A stretch of 23,084 nt of DNA from a virus: positions 1 to 23,084 of the IMG/VR virus record IMGVR_UViG_3300011013_000104, one strand, 5' to 3'. Under the pieces are notes generated by a model. That model had not been told where the DNA came from. It saw only the letters and a list, made by a program, of their open reading frames with translations, and ran no database searches. Position numbers and translations under genes: made by a program. This document shows, one piece after another, positions 14,937-22,344 of the stretch; position 1 is the first letter of the stretch, and each line of letters opens with the position of its first letter.

Positions 14937-16709
14937 TTATTGCTGCTCCATTTCCTCTAGAACTTCTAATAACTCATCATCACAGTCTGCTTCGACTGCG
15001 AGTTTCTTCATTAAACTAAAATCAATGGATTCCATTTGAGTTGGAGGAAGGTTCTCATCAGACTCCATACTCATTCCAGGGGTGGCCTCTCCTGCTGGCT
15101 CAGGAGGTGGGGGTGCGCCCATAGGAGGGGCTCCTCCCATCATTGCGGCTTGTTGATCCATACCCGTTTCTTTCATTTCCTTATCAAGTTGGTCCTTAAT
15201 TTCCTCAATTTCATGATCCGACAACCGATAGTAGTCTTTGTAGATCTTATCCTTAGGGAAAATACCCAGTTGTAGGATCTGCATTACTACTTGCGTCTTA
15301 GCTAGATCAATATCCAATTGCCTCTTTAAGGCCATATCCGAAGGGGCTGGTAACTTAATCTTTAGCTCATTCACCAAAACTTTGGGGAACCCTTTAAGCA
15401 GCAAGTGCCTCTTGGCGATTGTCTCCAATCCAATCTCTAAAGACTTTTGAATCCTAGTAATAACTCTTGCAAACTTTACGTCTAATTGGGATAAATTAGC
15501 TTTGCGATCAGGAGCTTGATCCTTCTCTACGATGTAGTCCTTAGGAATTTTAAGAGCAGCTAAGAGCTTGTCTCTAAAGTATTTTACGTCGTCAACCTCC
15601 CCAAGGTTCTCTGCTCCCTTTAGGGTATCAATTTTAGTGCCAGACCCTTTACCATTTATAGCAATATAAAAATCTTCATCAGCAGCTAAAGCGTTGAAGT
15701 TTTCTTCAATGTTCCCTGATTGAGCGTTATAGCTCTTTCTTTTCTTGAACTTATCCATTTGCTTCTTAATATGCATTTCAGCCTTAGAAGCGGGTAAGGA
15801 ACCAGTATCAATGTAGAAAATACGTCTCTCAGGGGCACGAACAAGACGATAGATAAGCATTGCATCTTCCATCATCTTCAAACTCTTATAGGTTACCCTT
15901 GCAGCATTAGCAATTGATTTACCATAGGGGTAATGAGTTGGGTCTGAAGTGTGTAGCCTAAAGTGGACAATCTGGCCTGGGTCTAGGTTAATCATCTGAC
16001 TATCGTCTAAATCGGGGCCAATGGAACCATAAGTCGTCCAATCGTTCTTCTTTGGAATTTCCTGTAAAAATTGCTTTAGGTAGCCAAACTCATCTTCAAC
16101 CCTAAAAATATAGTTTGGATTTAGAATCTTGATCCTTTGGATACCCTTCTTGATATGGTTCAGATCTACAATTGTCTCTAAGAAAATGTCCCCATACTTT
16201 ACAGTGTTCCTGCCGATGTCCCAAAGATATCTCCCTAAGTTTATCTCACCGAACATATTTTCAACTTCATCTTTCACGAGCTTATCTTCGGTAACAAGCT
16301 CCCAGGGAGTCCCATCCACATTTTCTTGAGTGCAATCGTCTGAGTAGATATCAAATGCCGATGAAATCTCAGGATACCCATCCATATCCTCGTATTCTTT
16401 GTATCTCTTCTTACGGTCATACTCTACTTGAGGGAGGATGGGGTAAAAAGTTTTTTCATGTCCAAACTCAGAAGGTATCTTAATAACCTGATTAGACTGG
16501 ACAGAATCGCCTTGAAGGGGCTTTGGTGCGGCAACTTTCTTCCTGGAGACGGGATCTATGTATTGGTCATCCCTTACGTCTTCTGCATTTCTTGCAAAAA
16601 ACTTTCTAAAGAACCTTCCAATCAACCCATAAGTTTTATTATAGGGTGCTTGCGGGTCCGCAAATTGAGTGAAACCTTCTGCGCCTTCTCTTATCTTCCT
16701 AGTAGCCAT
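14937..16709 (-). CDS. 20: Portal vertex protein (gp20-like)
   Basis: A 590-residue protein with the recognisable T4 portal family blocks: DGYPEISSAFDIYSDDC near residue 109, RVEDEFGYLKQFLQEIP, RLVRAPERRIFYIDTGSLP, KIDTLKGAENLGEVDDVKYF and LDVKFARVITRIQK. Twelve copies form the ring at the head vertex through which DNA is packaged and released, and on which the prohead is nucleated. T4 gp20 is 524 residues; the extra length is a C-terminal Met/Pro/Gly-rich segment (about 530-560) and an acidic end. The start overlaps the terminase end by 19 bases, and an exact late promoter box lies 45 bases upstream. The packaging motor (terminase) and its dock are thus adjacent. Confidence 0.93.
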   Translation of the reverse strand: MATRKIREGAEGFTQFADPQAPYNKTYGLIGRFFRKFFARNAEDVRDDQYIDPVSRKKVAAPKPLQGDSVQSNQVIKIPSEFGHEKTFYPILPQVEYDRKKRYKEYEDMDGYPEISSAFDIYSDDCTQENVDGTPWELVTEDKLVKDEVENMFGEINLGRYLWDIGRNTVKYGDIFLETIVDLNHIKKGIQRIKILNPNYIFRVEDEFGYLKQFLQEIPKKNDWTTYGSIGPDLDDSQMINLDPGQIVHFRLHTSDPTHYPYGKSIANAARVTYKSLKMMEDAMLIYRLVRAPERRIFYIDTGSLPASKAEMHIKKQMDKFKKRKSYNAQSGNIEENFNALAADEDFYIAINGKGSGTKIDTLKGAENLGEVDDVKYFRDKLLAALKIPKDYIVEKDQAPDRKANLSQLDVKFARVITRIQKSLEIGLETIAKRHLLLKGFPKVLVNELKIKLPAPSDMALKRQLDIDLAKTQVVMQILQLGIFPKDKIYKDYYRLSDHEIEEIKDQLDKEMKETGMDQQAAMMGGAPPMGAPPPPEPAGEATPGMSMESDENLPPTQMESIDFSLMKKLAVEADCDDELLEVLEEMEQQ

Positions 16710-18259
16710 TCAATATTCTCTTCAGTGAGACCTTGTGTGGATGTCTGCACCTTATATTTATATGCGTTTTGTATAGCTGGGGGAATAAGATATTCATTAT
16801 CTGCACTCTTTTCTATGAAGGCATTACCCCTTAAGTTGTTAAAAACATTGATTGCAGTGGCAAAGGACATAATTAAATCATCATGACAGTTAGTATCTGC
16901 CTCTATTTTACCTGTGTCTGGGTCGATAATGAAGGTTAAAAGCTCATTAACCAATCTATCGGAATTGATTAAAACTTTACCTGCCCTAATATTGTGCTCC
17001 ATGTCAGCAAGTAAGTTCTCTTTATTTTTTTGAGTAATCATAATTCCAATGTCTCGCTTATCATCCATGACCAGATTTTCATACTCATGTTCCTGTTGTA
17101 AGAAATAAATTAAGTTATTACCAATACCATTCCTTTCAGGACACACAAACGCTGTGTTGTATAGTCTTGCTTCATCGGTAATAACTCTAGCAAAGTCATT
17201 AATTGGAGTCCTATTGGAATAAAACTCAGCAACCTGCCTCCCATTATAGATGTCTATGATATGAAATGCTGAATAGTCTCTATCCCGACCTATAGAGGGG
17301 TCGGCAGCAAGCACATACTCATGATTGGGTTGAGGATCCTCCCAAATACGCATTCGATTGTTATATTTTATCCAATAATCCTTATTACAATTTTCCTTTA
17401 AAGATCTAAGAATCTCCCCCTCAATATAGGTCTCGCCAGTTCCAAGGAAACTAGCCTCATATTCCTGCAACCACTCCTTGTAGCTGTGTTTCCTTCTGGT
17501 TTGATTTTCCCAGTTATCAACTAAAATTGGAGGACTGCATTCCTCCATCTGCTCATACAGCCATTCGAACCCTTCATGCCTTTTATACTCTGGGTGTTCC
17601 TTCCATTTAATGTCAATCGGATGAAACCCATTTGACCCTTCAACAGCTTGAGTATACATTTTATGGAACCAGTTACCGATACCATTCACAGTAGAAAGAC
17701 ATACAACCCGTCCACCAGTTGAGGTTGTAGGACCAACAGCAGCCCAAATTGTGTCAATATGTTCAATGAAAGCAGCCTCATCTAAAATTAATAGTGAGGC
17801 CGATATTGATCGCCCAGACTGCTTACCAGAAGCTTTTGACTGAATTGAAGACCCATTTTCGAAAGCAAGGGTATGATCGTTGTCTCTGGTTGTCTTTGGC
17901 CTCATCCAACTAGGAAGTTCCTCATACATAATTTTAATTCTAGAAACAACTTCTTTCGCTTCAGCGTCACCCTTCGATAGGATAGCAACTCTCTTATTTG
18001 TACCAAATATGCAAAAATGCAAGGCATACGCAGCCATAAGGGTTGTGCATCCAGCCTGTCTAAACTTTCGAAGAATAGTAAGTCTGTAGTCTTGAAATTC
18101 ATCTAGGATACGTGATTGGAAAGGGTAAAGTTTAAAGTTAACTAAACCCCGCATCGGGTGAACAACTTTAATGTAGTTGTTCGTAAAATATTCGCAGGAT
18201 CTAGAACATTTTCTAAATTCTTTCGCAATCCGTTCCAGCTCTTGGCTATCATTATTCAT
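16691..18259 (-). CDS. 17: Terminase large subunit, packaging ATPase/nuclease (gp17-like)
   Basis: A 522-residue protein when started at MNNDSQELERI; the frame is open for 16 more codons to 18307, but that extension lies inside the divergent gene. ATPase motifs: RKFRQAGCTT (64-73) as a variant Walker A, LLILDEAAF with Asp160 and Glu161 as Walker B and catalytic acid, and LSTVNGIGN (188-196) as the coupling motif. Nuclease motifs: AADPSIGRDRDYSA (Asp320), CPERNGIG (Glu375) and HDDLIMSFA (Asp460, Asp461), the RNase H-like triad that cuts concatemers. T4 gp17 is 610 residues, so this copy is shorter. The usual P-loop lysine before the Thr pair is replaced by Cys71; Lys65 may take over. No small terminase (gp16-like) is seen in the window. 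Confidence 0.93.
   Translation of the reverse strand: MNNDSQELERIAKEFRKCSRSCEYFTNNYIKVVHPMRGLVNFKLYPFQSRILDEFQDYRLTILRKFRQAGCTTLMAAYALHFCIFGTNKRVAILSKGDAEAKEVVSRIKIMYEELPSWMRPKTTRDNDHTLAFENGSSIQSKASGKQSGRSISASLLILDEAAFIEHIDTIWAAVGPTTSTGGRVVCLSTVNGIGNWFHKMYTQAVEGSNGFHPIDIKWKEHPEYKRHEGFEWLYEQMEECSPPILVDNWENQTRRKHSYKEWLQEYEASFLGTGETYIEGEILRSLKENCNKDYWIKYNNRMRIWEDPQPNHEYVLAADPSIGRDRDYSAFHIIDIYNGRQVAEFYSNRTPINDFARVITDEARLYNTAFVCPERNGIGNNLIYFLQQEHEYENLVMDDKRDIGIMITQKNKENLLADMEHNIRAGKVLINSDRLVNELLTFIIDPDTGKIEADTNCHDDLIMSFATAINVFNNLRGNAFIEKSADNEYLIPPAIQNAYKYKVQTSTQGLTEENIEWLLGR
16755..16762 (-). promoter_or_regulatory. T4-type late promoter box (TATAAATA) before the portal gene
   Basis: An exact minus-strand TATAAATA lies within the last codons of the terminase gene (YKYK segment), 45 bases upstream of the portal ATG. 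It could drive separate late transcription of portal and head genes. Coding constraint on the Tyr-Lys codons could also produce the match by chance. Confidence 0.5.
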
Positions 18260-18268
18260 ATTATATAA

Positions 18269-18979
18269 ATGATTTATTTTTCCGTTTGTAGCAGAAAGAG
18301 TAAACAACCAGCAAGTCTAGAGAAACTAGTAAATTGGTGTGATACTCAAGAATACACTAAAATCAATATAGCTTATGACTCCATATCTATTTATGAAGGA
18401 CATAAATCCAATATTGAATACTTTGAACAATTTAAAATACAAGATGATGATATTATAGTAATGTGCCATGATGACATTGAAATACTATCAACACCAAAGA
18501 AATTAAAAAAGTATTTAGAGGTGGCAAAGAGACCCAGAGTAGGGTTTGTGGGTGTGGCAGGAGCTTGTAGATTTGAGTCTGACGGTGCATGGTGGAATGC
18601 AAGAAAAAAGGGAAATGCCAGAGGATTTGTGTTTCAGGGGATAGACTCAACTACAATGGTGCCAAATTACTTTGGACAATCAGGTCAAGTGACGGTTCTA
18701 GATGGGTGTTTCCTAGCAATAACTTATGAAAATCTAAAGAAGATTGGGCTGGACGAACCAGCATACTTAAAAACAGGGTGGGACTACTACGACATCCACC
18801 TCACAATGAAAGCGCATTTGAGTGGACTTTCTAACTACGTTGTGCCTATAATCGTCATGCATGAATCGTCAGGGCAAATGCGAAACGGATGGTATGAAGC
18901 AAAAGCAAACTTCATGATGCACCACAATAGGGACATACCATGTTGGGTGCCGACAGATAGGACTCATGGGTTACCGTAA
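18269..18979 (+). CDS. GT-A type glycosyltransferase-like protein
   Basis: A 236-residue protein with family 2-like glycosyltransferase features. DDDIIVMCHDDIEIL (59-73) carries the acidic HDD metal/nucleotide-sugar motif, VLDGCFLAI (144-151) resembles the acceptor-loop strand, GWDYYDIHLTMKAHLSG (170-186) supplies acidic residues at the place of the catalytic base, and IVMHESSGQ (195-203) matches the terminal His-containing motif. This resembles the small GT families found in phages of environmental bacteria. Such enzymes may glycosylate virion proteins, phage DNA bases or host surface sugars; the substrate cannot be read here. Its ATG lies only 9 bases from the terminase start on the other strand, and no ribosome site is clear. 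It overlaps the next gene by one base (TAATG). Confidence 0.7.
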   Translation: MIYFSVCSRKSKQPASLEKLVNWCDTQEYTKINIAYDSISIYEGHKSNIEYFEQFKIQDDDIIVMCHDDIEILSTPKKLKKYLEVAKRPRVGFVGVAGACRFESDGAWWNARKKGNARGFVFQGIDSTTMVPNYFGQSGQVTVLDGCFLAITYENLKKIGLDEPAYLKTGWDYYDIHLTMKAHLSGLSNYVVPIIVMHESSGQMRNGWYEAKANFMMHHNRDIPCWVPTDRTHGLP

Positions 18980-19347
18980 TGCAATACTTAATTAACACAC
19001 TTATCTGGATTCTTGGAGTATACGGAATGGCAACCATCCTAGTTCACTCCCAAATAGCACACCCCCTAAGAGAGCGTCTATCTTACTCGTCCAGAGAATA
19101 TGACGAACATGGAAATCTAACATCGGCAAACTATAGAAAAGGCTTTATCGGGTTCCTAGGGAAATTGATACATTGCATCCTCTGTACAGGATTTTGGGTG
19201 GGTATACTATGGGGCCAATGCTACTGGAGTCCACTAGAGAACCTAAACCCCCATTGGGCAGTAACAGTGTTGTTTACAGGTTGCCTAGGGGGCGCAACAA
19301 CATGGCTAATATACCTCAAGGTCTACCCTGCAATGCAAGGTAAATGA
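18979..19347 (+). CDS. Small membrane protein, DUF1360-like
   Basis: A 122-residue protein with probable membrane segments at about 3-22, 58-80 and 94-115. The second contains HCILCTGFWVGILWG, close to the 'C..C.GFW.G' signature of the DUF1360 membrane family, whose function is unknown. It is translationally coupled to the glycosyltransferase-like gene by a TAATG overlap, so the two may work together at the cell envelope. A phage role such as envelope modification or superinfection exclusion is possible but unsupported. Confidence 0.65.
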   Translation: MQYLINTLIWILGVYGMATILVHSQIAHPLRERLSYSSREYDEHGNLTSANYRKGFIGFLGKLIHCILCTGFWVGILWGQCYWSPLENLNPHWAVTVLFTGCLGGATTWLIYLKVYPAMQGK

Positions 19348-19350
19348 GGG

Positions 19351-19382
19351 TAGTCAGCACCCGCCAGCGCAGTGTGTGACTG
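19351..19382 (+). other. Strong RNA hairpin in the gap after the membrane-protein gene
   Basis: TAGTCAGCAC (19351-19360) pairs with GTGTGTGACTG (19372-19382) with one bulged G and two G-U pairs, around an 11-base C/G-rich loop. It begins 3 bases after the upstream stop codon. No U-tract follows, so it is not a standard intrinsic terminator; it may be a 3' stability or processing hairpin. The rest of the 161-base gap (to 19508) shows no tRNA or further structure that I can support. Confidence 0.4.
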
Positions 19383-19508
19383 GTCTTATACCGAATTTTA
19401 AGGATAGTAACATAAAAGATACCCTGCAATTATGTAGCCGCTTGTAGGATATTTTTCTAAGAAATCAAATTTTTGTGTCTCTGTAGTAAATATATTTGGA
19501 GATTCATT

Positions 19509-19712
19509 ATGAGGATATTTCCTAGGAGGCTCAGAGACAAACTACAGTCTCTTGAGAGTTCGATCTCATGGTTGATGACTATGACAGATTCAACAGCCAT
19601 GAAGTGGGGTATGCCAAACTCTGAAGTTAAAATTTTAGGGGAGAGAGTAAATTTAATGTCTAAAACTCTCGACGAAATCTACAATCGGTTGAACAAATAT
19701 ACCACTGAATAG
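19509..19712 (+). CDS. Small basic protein of unknown function
   Basis: A 67-residue protein, MRIFPRRLRDKLQSLESSIS to YNRLNKYTTE. It has a basic N-terminus and a helical C-terminal half with spaced hydrophobics (VNLMSKTLDEIYNRL). I chose the ATG at 19509 because GGAG lies eight bases upstream; an in-frame TTG at 19473 would add 12 residues without such a site. No family is recognised. Confidence 0.6.
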   Translation: MRIFPRRLRDKLQSLESSISWLMTMTDSTAMKWGMPNSEVKILGERVNLMSKTLDEIYNRLNKYTTE

Positions 19713-19726
19713 GTATAATCACTCTC

Positions 19727-19948
19727 ATGGAACTATTCACATTTAGCGTGTCACTACTGTCTCTAGTAGTGATTTGTTACAATGTTCATTTTCTCCTGCT
19801 GATCTATAAGGTCATGCTTGATACCGAGAAAAAGAACAGAAATTTTGATAAGTGTTTCCGCAATAGCTCATGCCCTCCCTCACAAAAGTCAGAAAAAAAG
19901 TTATTGAAACAGCTTGTTCGAAAGCTTACAGGACAGCGGCAAAGATAA
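19727..19948 (+). CDS. Small single-span membrane protein
   Basis: A 73-residue protein. Residues about 4-28 form one hydrophobic span (FSVSLLSLVVICYNVHFLLL), followed by a Lys/Arg-rich tail (EKKLLKQLVRKLTG), the layout of a membrane anchor with a cytoplasmic basic tail. It lies 14 bases after the preceding gene. The last 79 bases overlap the next frame, so either the tail is shared DNA for two proteins or one of the two starts is wrong. No holin-like second span is seen, so lysis function is not supported. Confidence 0.5.
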   Translation: MELFTFSVSLLSLVVICYNVHFLLLIYKVMLDTEKKNRNFDKCFRNSSCPPSQKSEKKLLKQLVRKLTGQRQR

Positions 19949-20151
19949 TTTTAAAAAATCCAGCCAACTGCGGTCCAACAGAATTGGACGACGTAAGTTT
20001 CAAGCATATGGTTTACCTCCTAATGCCAAGAATTTATCAAAGATTCAAAAAGGCATGGGAATCAAGTTCGTTTAAAGAAATATCCCCGCAATTTCCTGTC
20101 ACTTTGACAGAACTTTTCGATTATTTGGACGATTCAGGTTTTAAGTCCTAA
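19870..20151 (+). CDS. Small helical protein of unknown function
   Basis: A 93-residue protein, MPSLTKVRKKVIETACSK to LDDSGFKS, with a basic N-terminus and a mixed charged body (MVYLLMPRIYQRFKKAWESS). The frame overlaps the membrane-protein gene by 79 bases. The composition is protein-like throughout, and the last 200 bases are not used by another gene, so a real gene is likely. The first ATG lacks a good ribosome site; translation might start later, for example at the Met in KHMVYLLM, or be coupled. Confidence 0.55.
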   Translation: MPSLTKVRKKVIETACSKAYRTAAKIILKNPANCGPTELDDVSFKHMVYLLMPRIYQRFKKAWESSSFKEISPQFPVTLTELFDYLDDSGFKS

Positions 20152-20205
20152 AAGAAATAAGCTTTCGTGTAGAAGCTGCCTATATAATTGTTAGGAGCCT
20201 TCTTC

Positions 20206-21360
20206 ATGAACAAGTTGTTAGCTGGACTCTTAACAACGCTCTCCTTCCTCCTCCCCCCAGTTAAGAGTCAGTCGGTAGTTGAAATAAACTCCAATTTAAC
20301 AGGGACAGGTGCAATTCACTTTGGGAATTTATGGACTCAACAGCAGTGGTCCACGGTTCTTCAAAGAACAAATTTGCAGTATAATGCTGCTACCCCAACC
20401 GCATTAGTTGACATAGGATCAACTCCAACGTCAGTTGGGGGATACACCCAATGGGAGAGATCCAATGCTGTTCACAATACGTTTGACCACCCTGATTGGG
20501 TAGACGTGGGTGGGGTTGTGACCTTCTCTCTAGGAGGTCCAACTGTGATAGGTCAGCCTGTTGCGTTCGGAATAAACCATAACTCCAGGATAAGATTTAG
20601 AAATACCTTTAGACCTTCAGATGGGACTCTTAGATTAGAAATTTATCAGTTTAATGATGGAGGTTTGGTTGATATAGAGTCTACAGGGGGATTTCCCCTA
20701 ACATTAGAAGTTACTCTCCCAGACCTCACAGTGCATACTTTGAGTGTAGGAAATGTTCAAGGCTTAAATATAATTCAGCTAGGTCCTGATGCCCCCTTGA
20801 GGCAAGAAGTTATTTTTCTGGAAATTCCATTATCTGTTACCACTACATCCTGGACAGATATTAGAACTAGAATTTACGGAGGAATAAATACAAGGGGAGA
20901 CAACATCTTTAGAACTAGGAAATATGGATACAATGTAAGTTATTGGCCCGAAGCTTCGCCAATATCTATAGGAACTCCTGATGGAAGACTTATACCAGCA
21001 TGGCACACAAGATCATCTGCTAATCCAACCGGGGTGGCATTTCATGGGATTCAAGATACAACAAACACTTTACTTGAGTCATTACCTAGAAGAGATTTTG
21101 ATTTATACTTTTGGAGTATAGGTCCCCCCGCTCAAACCAATATTCCTTTAACTATGGGGTGCGAAGCCGTAGTAGAATTATTCCACCCGCTTACCTTCAG
21201 TCAGATTGTAATACCATCAATGATTGGAACATCCTACCCCCTAGAGACTAATCTCTTATATCTTCCAAGAGGTTATGGGGATTGGGTGTTCCAATGGTTT
21301 GCAGTAACTGACGGTGCGATTGTATCCTCAAAGCCATTCCATATAAATAGTGGCTTTTAA
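20206..21360 (+). CDS. Beta-rich protein with secretion-signal-like N-terminus
   Basis: A 384-residue protein. ATG at 20206 is chosen because TTAGGAG lies eight bases upstream; a TTG six codons earlier would put the ribosome site inside the gene. The N-terminus, MNKLLAGLLTTLSFLLPPV then KSQS, has a short basic part, a hydrophobic core of about 15 residues and small residues for signal peptidase cleavage near residue 23. The rest is strand-rich with many Thr, Gly, Asn and Ile residues and one Cys (in LTMGCEAVVELF). It precedes two late-looking paralogues and may be an exported or virion-surface protein. A secretion signal on a phage structural protein is unusual. The family is not recognised. 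Confidence 0.7.
   Translation: MNKLLAGLLTTLSFLLPPVKSQSVVEINSNLTGTGAIHFGNLWTQQQWSTVLQRTNLQYNAATPTALVDIGSTPTSVGGYTQWERSNAVHNTFDHPDWVDVGGVVTFSLGGPTVIGQPVAFGINHNSRIRFRNTFRPSDGTLRLEIYQFNDGGLVDIESTGGFPLTLEVTLPDLTVHTLSVGNVQGLNIIQLGPDAPLRQEVIFLEIPLSVTTTSWTDIRTRIYGGINTRGDNIFRTRKYGYNVSYWPEASPISIGTPDGRLIPAWHTRSSANPTGVAFHGIQDTTNTLLESLPRRDFDLYFWSIGPPAQTNIPLTMGCEAVVELFHPLTFSQIVIPSMIGTSYPLETNLLYLPRGYGDWVFQWFAVTDGAIVSSKPFHINSGF
21342..21349 (+). promoter_or_regulatory. T4-type late promoter box (TATAAATA) before the paralogue pair
   Basis: An exact plus-strand TATAAATA lies in the last codons of the preceding gene, 62 bases before the ATG at 21412. It is followed by an AT-rich leader containing an AT-only inverted repeat (TTATTTA...TAAATAA). 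It suggests that 21412 and the following paralogue are transcribed late as virion components. Confidence 0.55.
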
Positions 21361-21411
21361 AAAAAAATACGTTATTTATTTAAGTAAATAATTTTGGAGA
21401 ATTAACCTACC

Positions 21412-22326
21412 ATGTATGTATCAGCAAACATCACCCCTCCCCTAAGCTATTCCCCGGCAACCATTAGTGGTACTGTTCCCGCAAATGTAACTAACAATAC
21501 CGCTGGAGTGTCAGGAGATTGGTATATCGAAGAGCAATCTTTGGATATTTGGTATTGGAGGCAACCAATAGCGGAGCTACAAAGTTATAGCGCAACCTTG
21601 TCAAGTATAACCTGCGGGACAAAAATTATAGGAACACAGCTATTAGTAATGCCGAACCTTACTTACAGAAGAGAAAAGCAGCTTGGGACAACCTATTACA
21701 CATCCGCCTACCAACAACCCCAAAGATTTGAACTTCATTCTGCATCATCAGACTCTCAGGGAAACTCTTATGGCTTTGTGGTCAGCGGATCGTCGGGGAC
21801 TTTAGGCCCCCACGGGCGTATTGTAACTCACCAACCTTACTATAAAAGAGTGTTCTGGGATGACGCGAGACATGCTTCCCTGTTCCCTGGTGGAGCATCT
21901 TCCTTCACAAGCCGAATCCCCGGAGGTAGTATAGTAAACTACTATCAAAATAAGGAAATTGTTTCTAACGGAGTTACTACGATAATCCCATCTAGAGCGA
22001 TCCCCTGGGCCTCAGGCGCGAAATGGTGCATAGAAGGGGGAGAACCCGGAACATTCTTCTTGACACCCCGCGAAGCATACCCCCGTGTAGTGGGAGGGTT
22101 TATTGAACTTCCAGGTCCTTACTCAACAAGCCAGGAAGAACGTGTATTTGCCTGGAGATTAATTAATGAAGTAACAAACTCACTCATGGGTGCGGATACT
22201 TCAAATTCTAATTGGTTTAATAATTTTCCCAACGGACATACAACATACAGCGGTAACGAACCTGTCCCCATCGCAACAGAACTCATGGTGTCAGGTTATG
22301 ACCCAAGAAGACATCAGTATACCTAA
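21412..22326 (+). CDS. Probable virion/fibre protein, paralogue A
   Basis: A 304-residue strand-rich protein with many Ser, Thr, Tyr and Gly residues and no signal peptide. It shares a series of blocks with the next gene: YTSAYQQPQRFE (96-107), S-x-S-DSQG-x-SY (about 111-120), LGPHGRIVTHQPYYKR (131-146) and IPGG...KEI further on. GGAG lies 12 bases before the ATG, which is longer than usual, and a late promoter box precedes it. The composition and late promoter point to a tail fibre, collar fibre or head decoration protein; the specific role is unknown. Confidence 0.7.
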   Translation: MYVSANITPPLSYSPATISGTVPANVTNNTAGVSGDWYIEEQSLDIWYWRQPIAELQSYSATLSSITCGTKIIGTQLLVMPNLTYRREKQLGTTYYTSAYQQPQRFELHSASSDSQGNSYGFVVSGSSGTLGPHGRIVTHQPYYKRVFWDDARHASLFPGGASSFTSRIPGGSIVNYYQNKEIVSNGVTTIIPSRAIPWASGAKWCIEGGEPGTFFLTPREAYPRVVGGFIELPGPYSTSQEERVFAWRLINEVTNSLMGADTSNSNWFNNFPNGHTTYSGNEPVPIATELMVSGYDPRRHQYT

Positions 22327-22344
22327 TAACGTAAAGGACTTATC

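Noticed and set aside
18264-18271. TATAAATG on the plus strand as a late promoter for the glycosyltransferase-like gene
   Set aside because: It overlaps the start codon itself, so transcription from it would begin after the ATG; it is also one base off the consensus.
19325-19432. Direct repeat TACCCTGCAAT near 19325 and 19420 as an attachment or recombination site
   Set aside because: Only 11 bases, one copy is inside a coding end, and there is no integrase or tRNA nearby; chance occurrence is likely.
19348-19508. Possible tRNA in the non-coding gap
   Set aside because: No acceptor stem closure, no GGTTCGAAT-like T-arm and no anticodon-stem layout could be fitted; only the single long hairpin is supported.
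21375-21396. TTATTTA...TAAATAA inverted repeat before paralogue A as an intrinsic terminator
   Set aside because: The stem is A-T only and would not be stable enough; it is more likely just an AT-rich leader downstream of the late promoter box.
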